Assembly (NCBI GenBank): GCA_964397015.1
Contig: CAYNHL010000174.1
Location: 1 to 5,692 of the forward strand
Source: MADRE2 sp964397015
GTDB lineage: Bacteria; Desulfobacterota; Desulfobacteria; Desulfobacterales; Desulfobacteraceae
DNA: 5,692 nucleotides
Direction of reading: 5' to 3'
Part shown: positions 1-5,642 of the stretch, piece by piece
Layout: every line of letters starts with the position of its first letter
How positions within the stretch are numbered: position 1 is the stretch's first letter
Position numbers and translations under genes: made by a program
The notes under the pieces: model-generated
Seen by the model: only the letters and a program-made list of their open reading frames with translations
Told to the model about the DNA's origin: nothing
Database searches by the model: none

Positions 1-1
1 G

Positions 2-208
2 GCCGATATCGGAAACGACGCGGTCAAGAAATATGCCCAGGAACATGGAATCCCGATACTCATGGAAATTCCGTTCAGCAGGGATATTGCTGAAATTTAT
101 TCCCGGGGTGAGCTGGTGGTGGAAAAATTACCGGAATACAGATCAAAATTTCTGGATCTGTTCGACAGGATCAGAAATCTTGCTGATAAAGGAGCAGCTG
201 TCAAATGA
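2..208 (+). CDS. MinD/Mrp-type P-loop ATPase, C-terminal fragment (cut by window edge)
   Basis: Only the last 68 residues are inside the window; the reading frame enters at base 2 and ends at TGA 206-208. The visible part has a stretch reading roughly IPILMEIPFSRDIAEIYSRG, followed by a helical tail. This is the usual C-terminal signature of MinD-superfamily ATPases that carry ferredoxin inserts: a release of the 'G-x-IPFD' type, then an 'A-x-S-x-G' helix. The next gene has the matching element (VGKIPFDKIFVKSMINK), so the two are probably paralogues. Its stop overlaps the start of the next gene in an ATGA arrangement, implying translational coupling and a shared operon. The Walker A motif and any Fe-S insert lie upstream and cannot be checked. 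In the family such ATPases act in the cytoplasm, binding or transferring metal clusters. Family assignment is fairly sure; the substrate is unknown. Confidence 0.75.
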   Translation, partial: ADIGNDAVKKYAQEHGIPILMEIPFSRDIAEIYSRGELVVEKLPEYRSKFLDLFDRIRNLADKGAAVK

Positions 209-1089
209 AAGAACTTGTAATATTGAGCGGGAAAGGCGGCACGGGAAAAACCAGTGTTACAGCTGCTTTTGCATCACTGGCCCGGAACATGATCCTGTGT
301 GACGCGGATGTGGATGCAGCCGATCTTCACCTGCTGTGTGATCCGAAAATTAATCAACAAAATGATTTCATAGGCGGAAACGAAGCTGTTATCGACCCGG
401 AAAAATGCACACAATGCGGCCTTTGCCGCGAACTTTGCCGGTTCGATGCCATAAACGAATCCTTTGAAATAGACCCTATTGACTGCGAAGGATGCGGCGT
501 CTGTTACGATCTGTGCCCTGAAAACGCAATTGAATTCCCACCCAAAACATGTGGTGAATGGTATATTTCCGACACCCGGTTCGGCCCCATGGTCCATGCC
601 AGGCTTGGAATTGCAGAGGAAAATTCAGGCCGCCTGGTCGCTCTTGTCCGGGAGGAAACCAGAAAAATAGTTCACAGGGACAAAATTGACCTTATGCTGA
701 CTGACGGCCCGCCAGGTATCGGATGCCCGGTGATCGCCTCCATAGGCCAGGCCAATGCCGTCCTGATAGTTGCCGAACCAACAGTATCCGGCCGGCATGA
801 TATGGAACGTGTAGGTCAGCTGGCCGCCCATTTCAAGATTCCTGCCATGGTCTGTATCAATAAATACGATCTCAATCTTGACCAGACCAGGGATATCGAA
901 GCAGTGGCCGAAGAAAAACAGATTGCCTGCGTTGGCAAAATTCCATTTGATAAAATTTTTGTTAAATCCATGATAAACAAACAGACCATTATTGAAGCAG
1001 ACGAACAATCACAGGCAGCATGTTCAATCAAGGAGGTCTGGGAAAAGGTGATAGCTCATCCTGCAATGAAAATGGAAAGGCTTGTTTAA
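205..1089 (+). CDS. MinD-superfamily P-loop ATPase with inserted 2x[4Fe-4S] ferredoxin domain
   Basis: A complete 294-residue cytoplasmic ATPase. A deviant Walker A motif (GKGGTGKTS) lies at residues 9-17, with the MinD signature lysine K10 and the P-loop lysine K15. A switch-like DADVDAADLH follows at 33-42, and a Walker B/switch II-like TDGPPGIGCPV at 166-176. Inserted between these is a bacterial ferredoxin domain with two CxxCxxCxxxC motifs: C68, C71, C74, C78 and C94, C97, C100, C104 (the second ends in CP). It is therefore expected to bind two [4Fe-4S] clusters. This architecture is known from tandem ATPase pairs in anaerobes, including those next to the orange-protein genes of Desulfovibrio, and is thought to couple ATP hydrolysis to cluster or electron handling. 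The start is set by AAAGGAG at 188-194, ten bases before the ATG, which overlaps the previous stop. Fold and cluster sites are clear; the client is inferred. Confidence 0.93.
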   Translation: MKELVILSGKGGTGKTSVTAAFASLARNMILCDADVDAADLHLLCDPKINQQNDFIGGNEAVIDPEKCTQCGLCRELCRFDAINESFEIDPIDCEGCGVCYDLCPENAIEFPPKTCGEWYISDTRFGPMVHARLGIAEENSGRLVALVREETRKIVHRDKIDLMLTDGPPGIGCPVIASIGQANAVLIVAEPTVSGRHDMERVGQLAAHFKIPAMVCINKYDLNLDQTRDIEAVAEEKQIACVGKIPFDKIFVKSMINKQTIIEADEQSQAACSIKEVWEKVIAHPAMKMERLV

Positions 1090-1100
1090 AACTATATAAT
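1073..1100 (+). promoter_or_regulatory. possible internal sigma70-type promoter
   Basis: A perfect TATAAT hexamer lies at 1095-1100, in the 36-base gap between the ATPase and the first NifX-like gene. A weak -35 match (TGGAAA, 1073-1078) sits 16 bases upstream, inside the ATPase coding end. It could give the NifX-like genes a transcript of their own, starting near 1107 just ahead of the ribosome binding site. AT-rich gaps produce such matches by chance, so this is tentative. Confidence 0.25.
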
Positions 1101-1125
1101 AACCACACAAAGGAGCAAGAAAAGT

Positions 1126-1512
1126 ATGAAAAACGGCAGAATCGCTATTCCCTCGAATGGCCAGGGCGGACTTGAAGGCACAAGGGCCGGTCATTTCGGT
1201 CATTGTGACGTATTTACCCTGGTGGATGTCGAAGATGGCCAGATCAAACAGGTCACCACGCTGAACAACCAGGAACACGTCCAGGGCGGATGCATGGTCC
1301 CGGTAAACCTTCTATCTGAAAACAAGGTCAACGCGCTGATTGTTGGCGGTATCGGCATGCGGCCTCTAATGGGATTCAGGCAGGTAGGGATCGATGTCTT
1401 TTACGATGCTGAGCGCCCGGAAATCCGGCCGGTCGTGGAGGACCTGATCCAGGGAAATCTTTCTGAAATCAAGAATGACCAGGTCTGCGGCGGAGGCAGC
1501 CCTAACGCATAA
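1126..1512 (+). CDS. NifX/NifB-C-type (dinitrogenase Fe-Mo cofactor) family protein
   Basis: A 128-residue cytoplasmic protein of the NifX/NafY/NifB-C-terminal fold, which in characterised members binds Fe-Mo-type cofactors or their precursors. The recognisable elements, in order, are an N-terminal strand (GRIAIPSN, residues 4-11), GHFGHCDVFTLVDVEDG (22-38), a HVQGGC segment ending at C56, and the glycine turn IVGGIGMRPLMGF (72-84), where many relatives read GGMGxRA. The tail is short, with C121 followed by three glycines. H23, H26, C27, H51, C56 and C121 are candidate metal ligands by position, but this is inference. The start is supported by AAAGGAG at 1109-1115, ten bases upstream of the ATG. 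It lies just after an Fe-S ATPase and 9 bases before a second, divergent NifX-like gene. No nitrogenase gene is visible, so a nitrogen-fixation role should not be assumed. Confidence 0.88.
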   Translation: MKNGRIAIPSNGQGGLEGTRAGHFGHCDVFTLVDVEDGQIKQVTTLNNQEHVQGGCMVPVNLLSENKVNALIVGGIGMRPLMGFRQVGIDVFYDAERPEIRPVVEDLIQGNLSEIKNDQVCGGGSPNA

Positions 1513-1521
1513 AGGAATATC

Positions 1522-1881
1522 ATGAAAATAGCCATATCATCAAAAGGACCGGATCTGGATGCCCAGGTGGATCCCAGGTTCGGACGGGCGGCCTATATCA
1601 TTGTAGTGGAAACCGACACCCTGGAATACGAGGTTATCGATAATTCTGACAATCTCAACGCTTTCAAGGGAGCCGGTATCCAGGCAGCCGCCGGTATAAG
1701 TGAAAAAAACGCCAGGGTGCTGCTGACCGGATTCTGCGGCCCCAATGCATTCAAAACCCTTGACGCTGCGGGCATCAAAGTTGTCAATGACGTGACAGGC
1801 AAGGTCAAGGAAGCGGTACAGGTATTCAAGGACGGGGGATATCATTATGCCGACAGCGCCAACGTTGACGGTCACTGGTAA
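1522..1881 (+). CDS. NifX-family protein, orange-protein (ORP)-like
   Basis: A 119-residue protein of the same fold as its upstream neighbour but of a different subtype. It opens with MKIAISS, then the conserved DPRFGRAAYIIVVE (residues 17-30), a central helix region, and GFCGPNAFKTLDAAGI at about 70-85, ending in GKVKEAVQ and a polar tail closing in GHW. This is the classic layout of small NifX-type proteins; the Desulfovibrio orange protein, which holds a Mo-Cu-sulfide cluster non-covalently, belongs to this group and is of similar size. C72 is the only cysteine, which would fit non-covalent cofactor binding. AAAGGA at 1511-1516 overlaps the upstream stop and lies five bases from the ATG, so the two NifX-like genes are translated as a pair. 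Heterodimerisation is possible but not shown. ORP identity is suggested by context and size, not proven. Confidence 0.86.
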   Translation: MKIAISSKGPDLDAQVDPRFGRAAYIIVVETDTLEYEVIDNSDNLNAFKGAGIQAAAGISEKNARVLLTGFCGPNAFKTLDAAGIKVVNDVTGKVKEAVQVFKDGGYHYADSANVDGHW

Positions 1882-1905
1882 ATAAATCAATTTTTTTACA
1901 GGTTT

Positions 1906-1973
1906 CCCGGGCATTGATCCATTTTTATTATAAACCCTTTTCTATCACTGTAATAACTGGATCAATGCCTGGG
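1906..1973 (+). repeat. long inverted repeat / strong hairpin in the intergenic gap
   Basis: The left arm 1906-1921 (CCCGGGCATTGATCCA) pairs with the right arm 1958-1973 (TGGATCAATGCCTGGG) over 16 positions. Fifteen are Watson-Crick and one is G-T (G-U in RNA). After a small internal loop, TTATTA (1925-1930) pairs with TAATAA (1951-1956), leaving a 20-base apical loop. There is no T-tract on either side, so it does not look like a simple intrinsic terminator. It begins 24 bases after the NifX-like stop and ends 45 bases before the next start. It could be an mRNA-processing or stability element, a 5'-leader structure, or a copy of a dispersed palindromic element; which one cannot be told from one copy. 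Confidence 0.8.
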
Positions 1974-2018
1974 TCCTTGCCCATTAACAAAAACCTAAGG
2001 ATAAAATCAGGAGTTGTA

Positions 2019-2387
2019 ATGGAAAAACTGCTAATTGTAGGATGTAAAAAAGCCATGGATGATGTCTGCATCGGATGCAGCCGGTGCCTGGTGGCCTTTA
2101 ACCGTAAAACAGGTGAATTCAGCGCCTATCAAGACACAGAAGCTGAAATCACCGGCCTTCTGAACTGCGGGGACTGCCCCGGAGCCACGATTGTCACCAG
2201 GCTGGCCCAGGTAAACCTGTGGAACCGGCCCATGGGCGAAGTCGTGACTAAAATCCACATCGGGCCCTGCATTACGGACCACTGTCCACACAAGGACATC
2301 ATTATCAAAAAAATAAAGGCAAAAGCCGGAATCGAGGTAATTGAAGGGACACACCCCTACAAACCCGACAACATATTCACACCGTGA
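2019..2387 (+). CDS. CGGC-domain cysteine-rich protein
   Basis: A 122-residue soluble protein with eight cysteines. The N-terminus has C9, then C17, C20 and C23 in a CxxCxxC spacing. The centre carries CGDC at 50-53 followed by PG, a variant of the family's CGGC. The C-terminal half has C84 (PCIT), then C89-P-H, and ends the domain with the usual EGTHPY near 109-114. These are the landmarks of the CGGC domain, whose function is not established but is suspected to involve metal or Fe-S binding. The start is the ATG preceded by AGGAG at 2009-2013, five bases away. The frame remains open upstream to a TTG at 1914, but that extension runs through the hairpin and looks non-coding. It follows the ORP-like gene after a structured 137-base gap and is closely followed by an Fe-S scaffold gene, which supports a metal-cluster role. 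Confidence 0.85.
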   Translation: MEKLLIVGCKKAMDDVCIGCSRCLVAFNRKTGEFSAYQDTEAEITGLLNCGDCPGATIVTRLAQVNLWNRPMGEVVTKIHIGPCITDHCPHKDIIIKKIKAKAGIEVIEGTHPYKPDNIFTP

Positions 2388-2440
2388 CAAGGATATGCCG
2401 CCCTAACCGGGGAGCTGCTGCGGAAGGAACGCTTTATAAA

Positions 2441-2869
2441 ATGGACAAACTGGATGAATTCATAAACAACCTGCAGGAACAGATCTTTGATGAAGCCCGG
2501 CAGGCGCTGGGTGAAAAAGGCTTCCAGCGCTGGCGAAACCCCAGGTATTCGGGGAAGATCGATAAATTCAACGCACATGGACGGGTGAGAGGCACCTGCG
2601 GGGACACCATGGAAATGTTCTTTAGAATTGAGGACAACCGGGTGGCCGACGGGTCATACATCACCGACGGATGCGCCTCCAGCGGCATAAGCGGCTCCTT
2701 TGGCGTCGAACTTGCCCTTGGCAGATCCCTTGACGAGCTTGCCGATGTTACAGGCGAAACAATATTGACCGCCATTGGAAAACTGCCTGAAAAAGACCTT
2801 CACTGTCCGTTTCTGGCAGCCCAGGCCATACAGGAAGCCATAACCGATTACATGAAAAAAACCAATTGA
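2441..2869 (+). CDS. IscU/NifU-N-type iron-sulfur cluster assembly scaffold protein
   Basis: A 142-residue cytoplasmic scaffold on which [2Fe-2S] or [4Fe-4S] clusters are built before transfer. The three ligand cysteines of the IscU family are all present: C53 in GTCGD (with the conserved Asp D55), C78 in TDGCASS (family usually GCGSS or GCGSA), and C122 in LHCPFLA. A C-terminal helix AIQEAITDYMKK follows, as in IscU. It lacks the HscA-recognition motif LPPVK, so it is closer to the stand-alone scaffolds of anaerobes than to the ISC-operon IscU. The ATG at 2441 is chosen because AAGGA lies at 2424-2428 and family similarity begins near here. The frame is open back to a GTG at 2384 overlapping the previous stop, but that has no ribosome binding site and adds 19 unconserved-looking residues. 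No cysteine desulfurase is next to it in this window. Confidence 0.9.
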   Translation: MDKLDEFINNLQEQIFDEARQALGEKGFQRWRNPRYSGKIDKFNAHGRVRGTCGDTMEMFFRIEDNRVADGSYITDGCASSGISGSFGVELALGRSLDELADVTGETILTAIGKLPEKDLHCPFLAAQAIQEAITDYMKKTN

Positions 2870-2935
2870 ACCAATCATTAAAACCGTGCGTTCATTTTAA
2901 AATTTTACAGCACAGGTTTCTGGAGATAACAATAC

Positions 2936-3466
2936 ATGGAACTGACCGATATTGCACCACTGGAAGAATGGGAAAAAATTGAAGAACAGGCCTTTGAAAA
3001 ATTCGGAATCCAGAGCTCTGTTTTCAACCCGGAGGGTATCCGGATCACAAGCACCAAAAATTTTGCAAACAGGATCTGTCCTGAAATCAAATCCACTGAC
3101 AAGGGCCAGACTTTTATCTGCGCCACGGCCCACATGAACATGGCCGGCCAGGCAGAAAAAACCAGGGCGCCGGTGGTGGAGGAATGTGATGCAGGACTTG
3201 TCAAAATTGTGGTGCCCATTTTTCTCGACGGCCGGTTCGTCGGATCGGCCGGCGGATGCGGGGCACTCATGCCCGAAGGCGAACTGGACGTTTTTGCCGT
3301 CAACAAACTGTCAGGTATCGATGAAACTCAGATAGAAAGCCTTTCAGACAATATACCGGTTATCAGCAAAAAAACCATCGATGAGGCATGCAGCTTTTTC
3401 ACCAGGGAAACCGAAGCACTTGTTGCCCGGTACCGTGATAAAACCAAAAAGGCCGGCCAGGCCTGA
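2936..3466 (+). CDS. stand-alone PocR-type sensory domain protein
   Basis: A 176-residue soluble protein that appears to consist of a single PocR ligand-binding domain, a PAS-like sensor usually fused to helix-turn-helix, kinase or GGDEF outputs. Visible signatures are a leading helix (LEEWEKIEEQAFEKFG), the strand SVFNPEGIRIT with the following KNFANRIC (C48), C62 in FICATAH, EECDAGL (C84) ahead of VKIVVPIFLDGRFVG, and GGCGAL (C108) where many relatives have GGQ. The remaining 60 or so residues are helical and end in a basic tail; no output domain is recognisable. C48, C62, C84 and C108 could form a metal, haem or Fe-S site; this is inference from cysteine number and genomic context. GGAG at 2922-2925 is ten bases before the ATG. 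A 66-base gap separates it from the scaffold gene, so it may be co-transcribed or have a promoter of its own. Confidence 0.82.
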   Translation: MELTDIAPLEEWEKIEEQAFEKFGIQSSVFNPEGIRITSTKNFANRICPEIKSTDKGQTFICATAHMNMAGQAEKTRAPVVEECDAGLVKIVVPIFLDGRFVGSAGGCGALMPEGELDVFAVNKLSGIDETQIESLSDNIPVISKKTIDEACSFFTRETEALVARYRDKTKKAGQA

Positions 3467-3491
3467 AAAACAATCAAAAGAGGAAACGGCA

Positions 3492-4016
3492 ATGGCTGTT
3501 TACCAGTACAAGGACCGCATTCCCAGGATTGGAAAAAACTGCTATATCAGTGACTCGGCCCGTGTCATCGGCGACGTTGTTATCAGTGACAACTGCTATG
3601 TCGGCCATGGCGCCATCCTGCGCGGTGATTACGGCCGGATTGTCATCAAAAGCGGGTCTGCCATAGAAGAAAACGCGGTGCTTCATATCCGGCCCGACGG
3701 GGTCCTGGAACTGGAGGAAAAAGTCACCATCGGCCATGGAGCGCTGGTACACGGGAAAAGGCTCAAATCCTTTTCCGTCATCGGAATCGGCGCAGTCATA
3801 GGCTTTGACGTAGTGGTAGGTTCATGGGCAATAGTTGCTGAAGGATGTGTGATACCGAAGTCTTCACAAATCCCGGACAACACCATTGTCACCGGTGTTC
3901 CATACACGATAAAAGGGCCGGTCCTAGAAGAACACAAAGCTTTCTGGACCTACGGCAAGCAGCTGTATATCGACCTTGCGGCTGATTATGAAAAAAACCT
4001 GCAGCGCATAGGGTAA
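3492..4016 (+). CDS. gamma-carbonic-anhydrase-like (YrdA/PaaY-type) hexapeptide-repeat protein
   Basis: A 174-residue left-handed beta-helix protein, expected to be a cytoplasmic trimer with metal sites between subunits. Hexapeptide repeats run from about residue 10 to 135. The three metal-ligand histidines of the family are present: H65 (AVLH), H82 (TIGH) and H87 (LVHG), with the characteristic five-residue spacing between the last two. The RGD segment (R44-D46) is also kept. The end has a helix typical of the family (EEHKAFWTYGKQLYIDLAADY). Some members hydrate CO2, others act as thioesterases or transferases or are inactive, so activity is not certain. The ATG at 3492 is chosen for AGAGGA at 3479-3484, seven bases away; the open frame back to 3381 overlaps the PocR gene and is not coding-like. 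The last codons overlap a terminator for the opposite strand. Confidence 0.9.
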   Translation: MAVYQYKDRIPRIGKNCYISDSARVIGDVVISDNCYVGHGAILRGDYGRIVIKSGSAIEENAVLHIRPDGVLELEEKVTIGHGALVHGKRLKSFSVIGIGAVIGFDVVVGSWAIVAEGCVIPKSSQIPDNTIVTGVPYTIKGPVLEEHKAFWTYGKQLYIDLAADYEKNLQRIG

Positions 4017-4036
4017 AATTATAAGGCGCTGCAGGT
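3991..4036 (-). terminator. intrinsic terminator of the minus-strand unit, inside the 3' end of the plus-strand gene
   Basis: The arms 4026-4036 (GCGCTGCAGGT) and 3997-4007 (ACCTGCAGCGC) form a perfect 11-base-pair stem with an 18-base loop. Read on the minus strand, the stem starts seven bases after the FmdE-like stop codon and is directly followed by seven T residues (A7 at 3991-3997 on the plus strand). This is a standard rho-independent terminator. On the plus strand no T-tract follows the stem, so it should act mainly in the minus direction. Confidence 0.85.
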
Positions 4037-4043
4037 CAGGCCG

Positions 4044-4661
4044 TCAGATTTTCTGCTCGGTCTGCATAAAACAGGGAATACACAGGTACTTACCGCCAAA
4101 CCGCCGGATCCTCGATTCCATGGTCTTTTCCCCGCAGCACTCACAAAGAATACTGTCCAGTATCCTTGCAGGTTTCACCGGAGGAGTATCCACATCTTTT
4201 ACATGGAAAAGGTCTTCCAGTTCCGCGGCCATGATCTCATCGATACGTTGGGAACGCATCTTAGCGGCCCTGGCCCTGTCTTCATCGCTGGCAGTGCCGT
4301 CGGCCATTCGCTGCATCAGTCGTCCTGTCTCATTGTCAGGATCGTTTCCTGACGCTATATCATCTTTGAGTACAGCCCTGAATCCTTTCTTTCTGTCCCT
4401 GTCAAAAAAGGTAAACACTGACTTTCCGAAATCCTTGTGTATCAGGTTGCCCTTTCCAAAGGTGCATCCTGTTAAAAACTGTATGGCATCGACAGCGCAC
4501 ATATCGGTTTCCGTTACACAGACCGGGGAGCTTGATTTATCAATCCCAAGTCTCTGCATGGCAAGTTCAGACACCCTCAGGCCGATAGCCAGGCCCGGGC
4601 AGGAGTGCCCGTGAAATTCAATACTTTTGTCAATTATTTTCGAATCAAGTGAACATCCCAT
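4044..4661 (-). CDS. FmdE-family protein with C-terminal zinc finger
   Basis: A 205-residue soluble protein of the FmdE (formylmethanofuran dehydrogenase subunit E) family. The N-terminal domain shows the hallmark FHGHSCPGL at residues 16-24 and a second conserved block CAVDAIQFLTGCTFGKGN (C55 to N72). In the family the histidines and cysteines of these blocks bind metal. A charged, probably helical linker (about 115-150) leads to a C-terminal treble-clef-like finger, C173/C175/C176 and C194-x-x-C197 (CECCGE ... YLCIPCF). The start has an excellent AAAGGAG at 4669-4675 on the minus strand, seven bases away. It lies 36 bases downstream of a permease gene on the same strand and is followed at once by a strong terminator. 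Family members occur in Mo/W-enzyme loci and elsewhere in anaerobes without methanogenesis; the role here is unknown. No formylmethanofuran dehydrogenase catalytic subunit is present. Confidence 0.88.
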   Translation of the reverse strand: MGCSLDSKIIDKSIEFHGHSCPGLAIGLRVSELAMQRLGIDKSSSPVCVTETDMCAVDAIQFLTGCTFGKGNLIHKDFGKSVFTFFDRDRKKGFRAVLKDDIASGNDPDNETGRLMQRMADGTASDEDRARAAKMRSQRIDEIMAAELEDLFHVKDVDTPPVKPARILDSILCECCGEKTMESRIRRFGGKYLCIPCFMQTEQKI

Positions 4662-4675
4662 TGTATATCTCCTTT

Positions 4676-4698
4676 AAAAAACACCCGCAACACGGGGT
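4676..4698 (-). terminator. weak terminator- or attenuator-like hairpin between the minus-strand genes
   Basis: Read on the minus strand, CCCG (from 4693-4696) and CGGG (from 4684-4687) form a four-pair G+C stem with a five-base loop, extendable by an A-T pair past a bulged C. TG and then six T residues follow (A6 at 4676-4681). The stem is short, so termination would be partial at best. It would sit just ahead of the FmdE-like ribosome binding site and lower that gene's expression relative to the permease. Confidence 0.35.
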
Positions 4699-5582
4699 CA
4701 TGTTTTCTGCCTGCCGGTCATTCCCATATAAATGGCTCCCAGCACGATAATCACTCCTATCCATCCTGCAAGACCGGTAGGTCTCTTGAATATAAGCACA
4801 TCCCAGATAAAAGACAGGGCCGGCTGCAACAGCAGAATCAAACCGGTCAACGATGCCCGTATCCTGGAAATGGCACTCGAGATCACCACCCAGGCAATGG
4901 CCTGGATAAAAACACCAAGTGTAATCAAGGACATGAATGACTGGATATCCGGAATAACAAAGGAATCCCCTGTCACAAGCATCTTGACTGCAAGAAATCC
5001 AGCGCTGGCAAACGAAATAACCATCAGATAATAAAAAAGAGCATCGTCCGCGCGTGTCTGTACTTTTCGTAAAAGAAGCAGAAAGGCGGAATAAAACATG
5101 GCTGTCATCAATCCAAACAATAAGCCGTACAGGTACTTTTCTGTAACCACTTCTGTATCGATGCCGATCACGAGAAACAGGCCTGCCACAGCCAGGGGAA
5201 CGGCCAGTACAAAGGCCATTGTCAACTTCTCCTTAAAGACAAAAAATCCGACAGCAGCCAGGACAAAAACCTGGAAGTTTCCCAGAATCGTGGCCAGCCC
5301 CGGTCCTACATACTGGATGCAAAGGTGCCAGAAAAACAGGTCAAGGGAAAACAAAAGCCCGCACACAATGGCCAGAAACGTGTTATGAACAGCTTGAAAA
5401 CGAAATTCGTTCTGCATAAGGCAGGCGCAGATTAAAAAAACACCGCCGAAAAAAACACGGTAAAATGCGGAGGTGACAGGCGCCACCCCGGAAAGGGTGA
5501 CCAGGATGCTTGAAAAACTGATAACCACTGCACCGCACAGCATTGAAACAACGGGTTTTCTGGCAATAGCCTCTATTATCAT
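4698..5582 (-). CDS. EamA/DMT-family inner-membrane permease
   Basis: A 294-residue integral membrane protein with about ten hydrophobic segments arranged as two EamA repeats, the usual length for this drug/metabolite transporter family. The first repeat contains FYRVFFGG after the second segment and ends in LATILGNFQVFVLAAVGFFVFKEKLT, with the customary Glu. The second ends in LLLQPALSFIWDVLIFKRPTG, where the usual Glu is replaced (FKRP). Substrates in this family are diverse (amino acids, metabolites, nucleotide sugars) and cannot be predicted. The ATG at 5582 is chosen because GAGGAA lies at 5588-5593 (minus strand), five bases upstream, and the protein then begins where relatives usually do. 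The frame is open to a TTG at 5642, which has no ribosome binding site. It heads the minus-strand unit with the FmdE-like gene; whether the two are functionally related is unclear. Confidence 0.9.
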   Translation of the reverse strand: MIIEAIARKPVVSMLCGAVVISFSSILVTLSGVAPVTSAFYRVFFGGVFLICACLMQNEFRFQAVHNTFLAIVCGLLFSLDLFFWHLCIQYVGPGLATILGNFQVFVLAAVGFFVFKEKLTMAFVLAVPLAVAGLFLVIGIDTEVVTEKYLYGLLFGLMTAMFYSAFLLLLRKVQTRADDALFYYLMVISFASAGFLAVKMLVTGDSFVIPDIQSFMSLITLGVFIQAIAWVVISSAISRIRASLTGLILLLQPALSFIWDVLIFKRPTGLAGWIGVIIVLGAIYMGMTGRQKT

Positions 5583-5613
5583 CACGGTTCCTCGATGCTC
5601 GTCAAAAACATTG

Positions 5614-5642
5614 AGAGTAAAAGGTATCGCTTTTGCAGTCAA
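5614..5642 (-). promoter_or_regulatory. possible sigma70-type promoter for the permease gene
   Basis: On the minus strand TTGACT (5637-5642) is a five-of-six match to the -35 box, followed after exactly 17 bases by TACTCT (5614-5619), a weak -10 box. Transcription would begin near 5607, giving a leader of about 25 bases with the GAGGAA site. The -10 is poor, so confidence is low. The remaining bases to the window edge are AT-rich with no further feature that I can see. Confidence 0.3.

Noticed and set aside
33..302. Open frame of 89 codons at the left edge
   Set aside because: It is out of frame with the ATPase fragment and the next ATPase, both of which show family motifs; no ribosome binding site or domain supports it.
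1161..1290. Direct repeat of CCAGGGCGGA (1161-1170 and 1281-1290)
   Set aside because: Both copies encode a Gln-Gly-Gly stretch in the same gene in the same frame, so shared codon use explains it.
1126..1881. Reading the NifX-type genes as evidence of nitrogen fixation
   Set aside because: No nifH, nifD, nifK, nifE, nifN or full-length nifB is present, and NifX-fold proteins are common in anaerobes that do not fix nitrogen.
1914..2018. N-terminal extension of the CGGC gene from a TTG
   Set aside because: It would translate through the hairpin, has no ribosome binding site, and the extra residues do not resemble the family. The ATG at 2019 has AGGAG five bases upstream.
2384..2440. GTG start for the scaffold gene overlapping the previous stop
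   Set aside because: The overlap suggests coupling, but there is no Shine-Dalgarno sequence, and scaffold-like sequence begins only after the ATG at 2441, which has AAGGA upstream.
3450..3464. Small inverted repeat AGGCC-GGCCA-GGCCT at the end of the PocR gene
   Set aside because: The five-pair stem has no T-tract on the plus strand and lies in Lys-Ala-Gly-Gln-Ala codons; it is too short to call a terminator.
4120..4614. Long open frame on the plus strand (164 codons)
   Set aside because: It is antisense to the FmdE-like gene, whose motifs, zinc finger and ribosome binding site are clear. The plus-strand translation is serine-rich with no recognisable domain.
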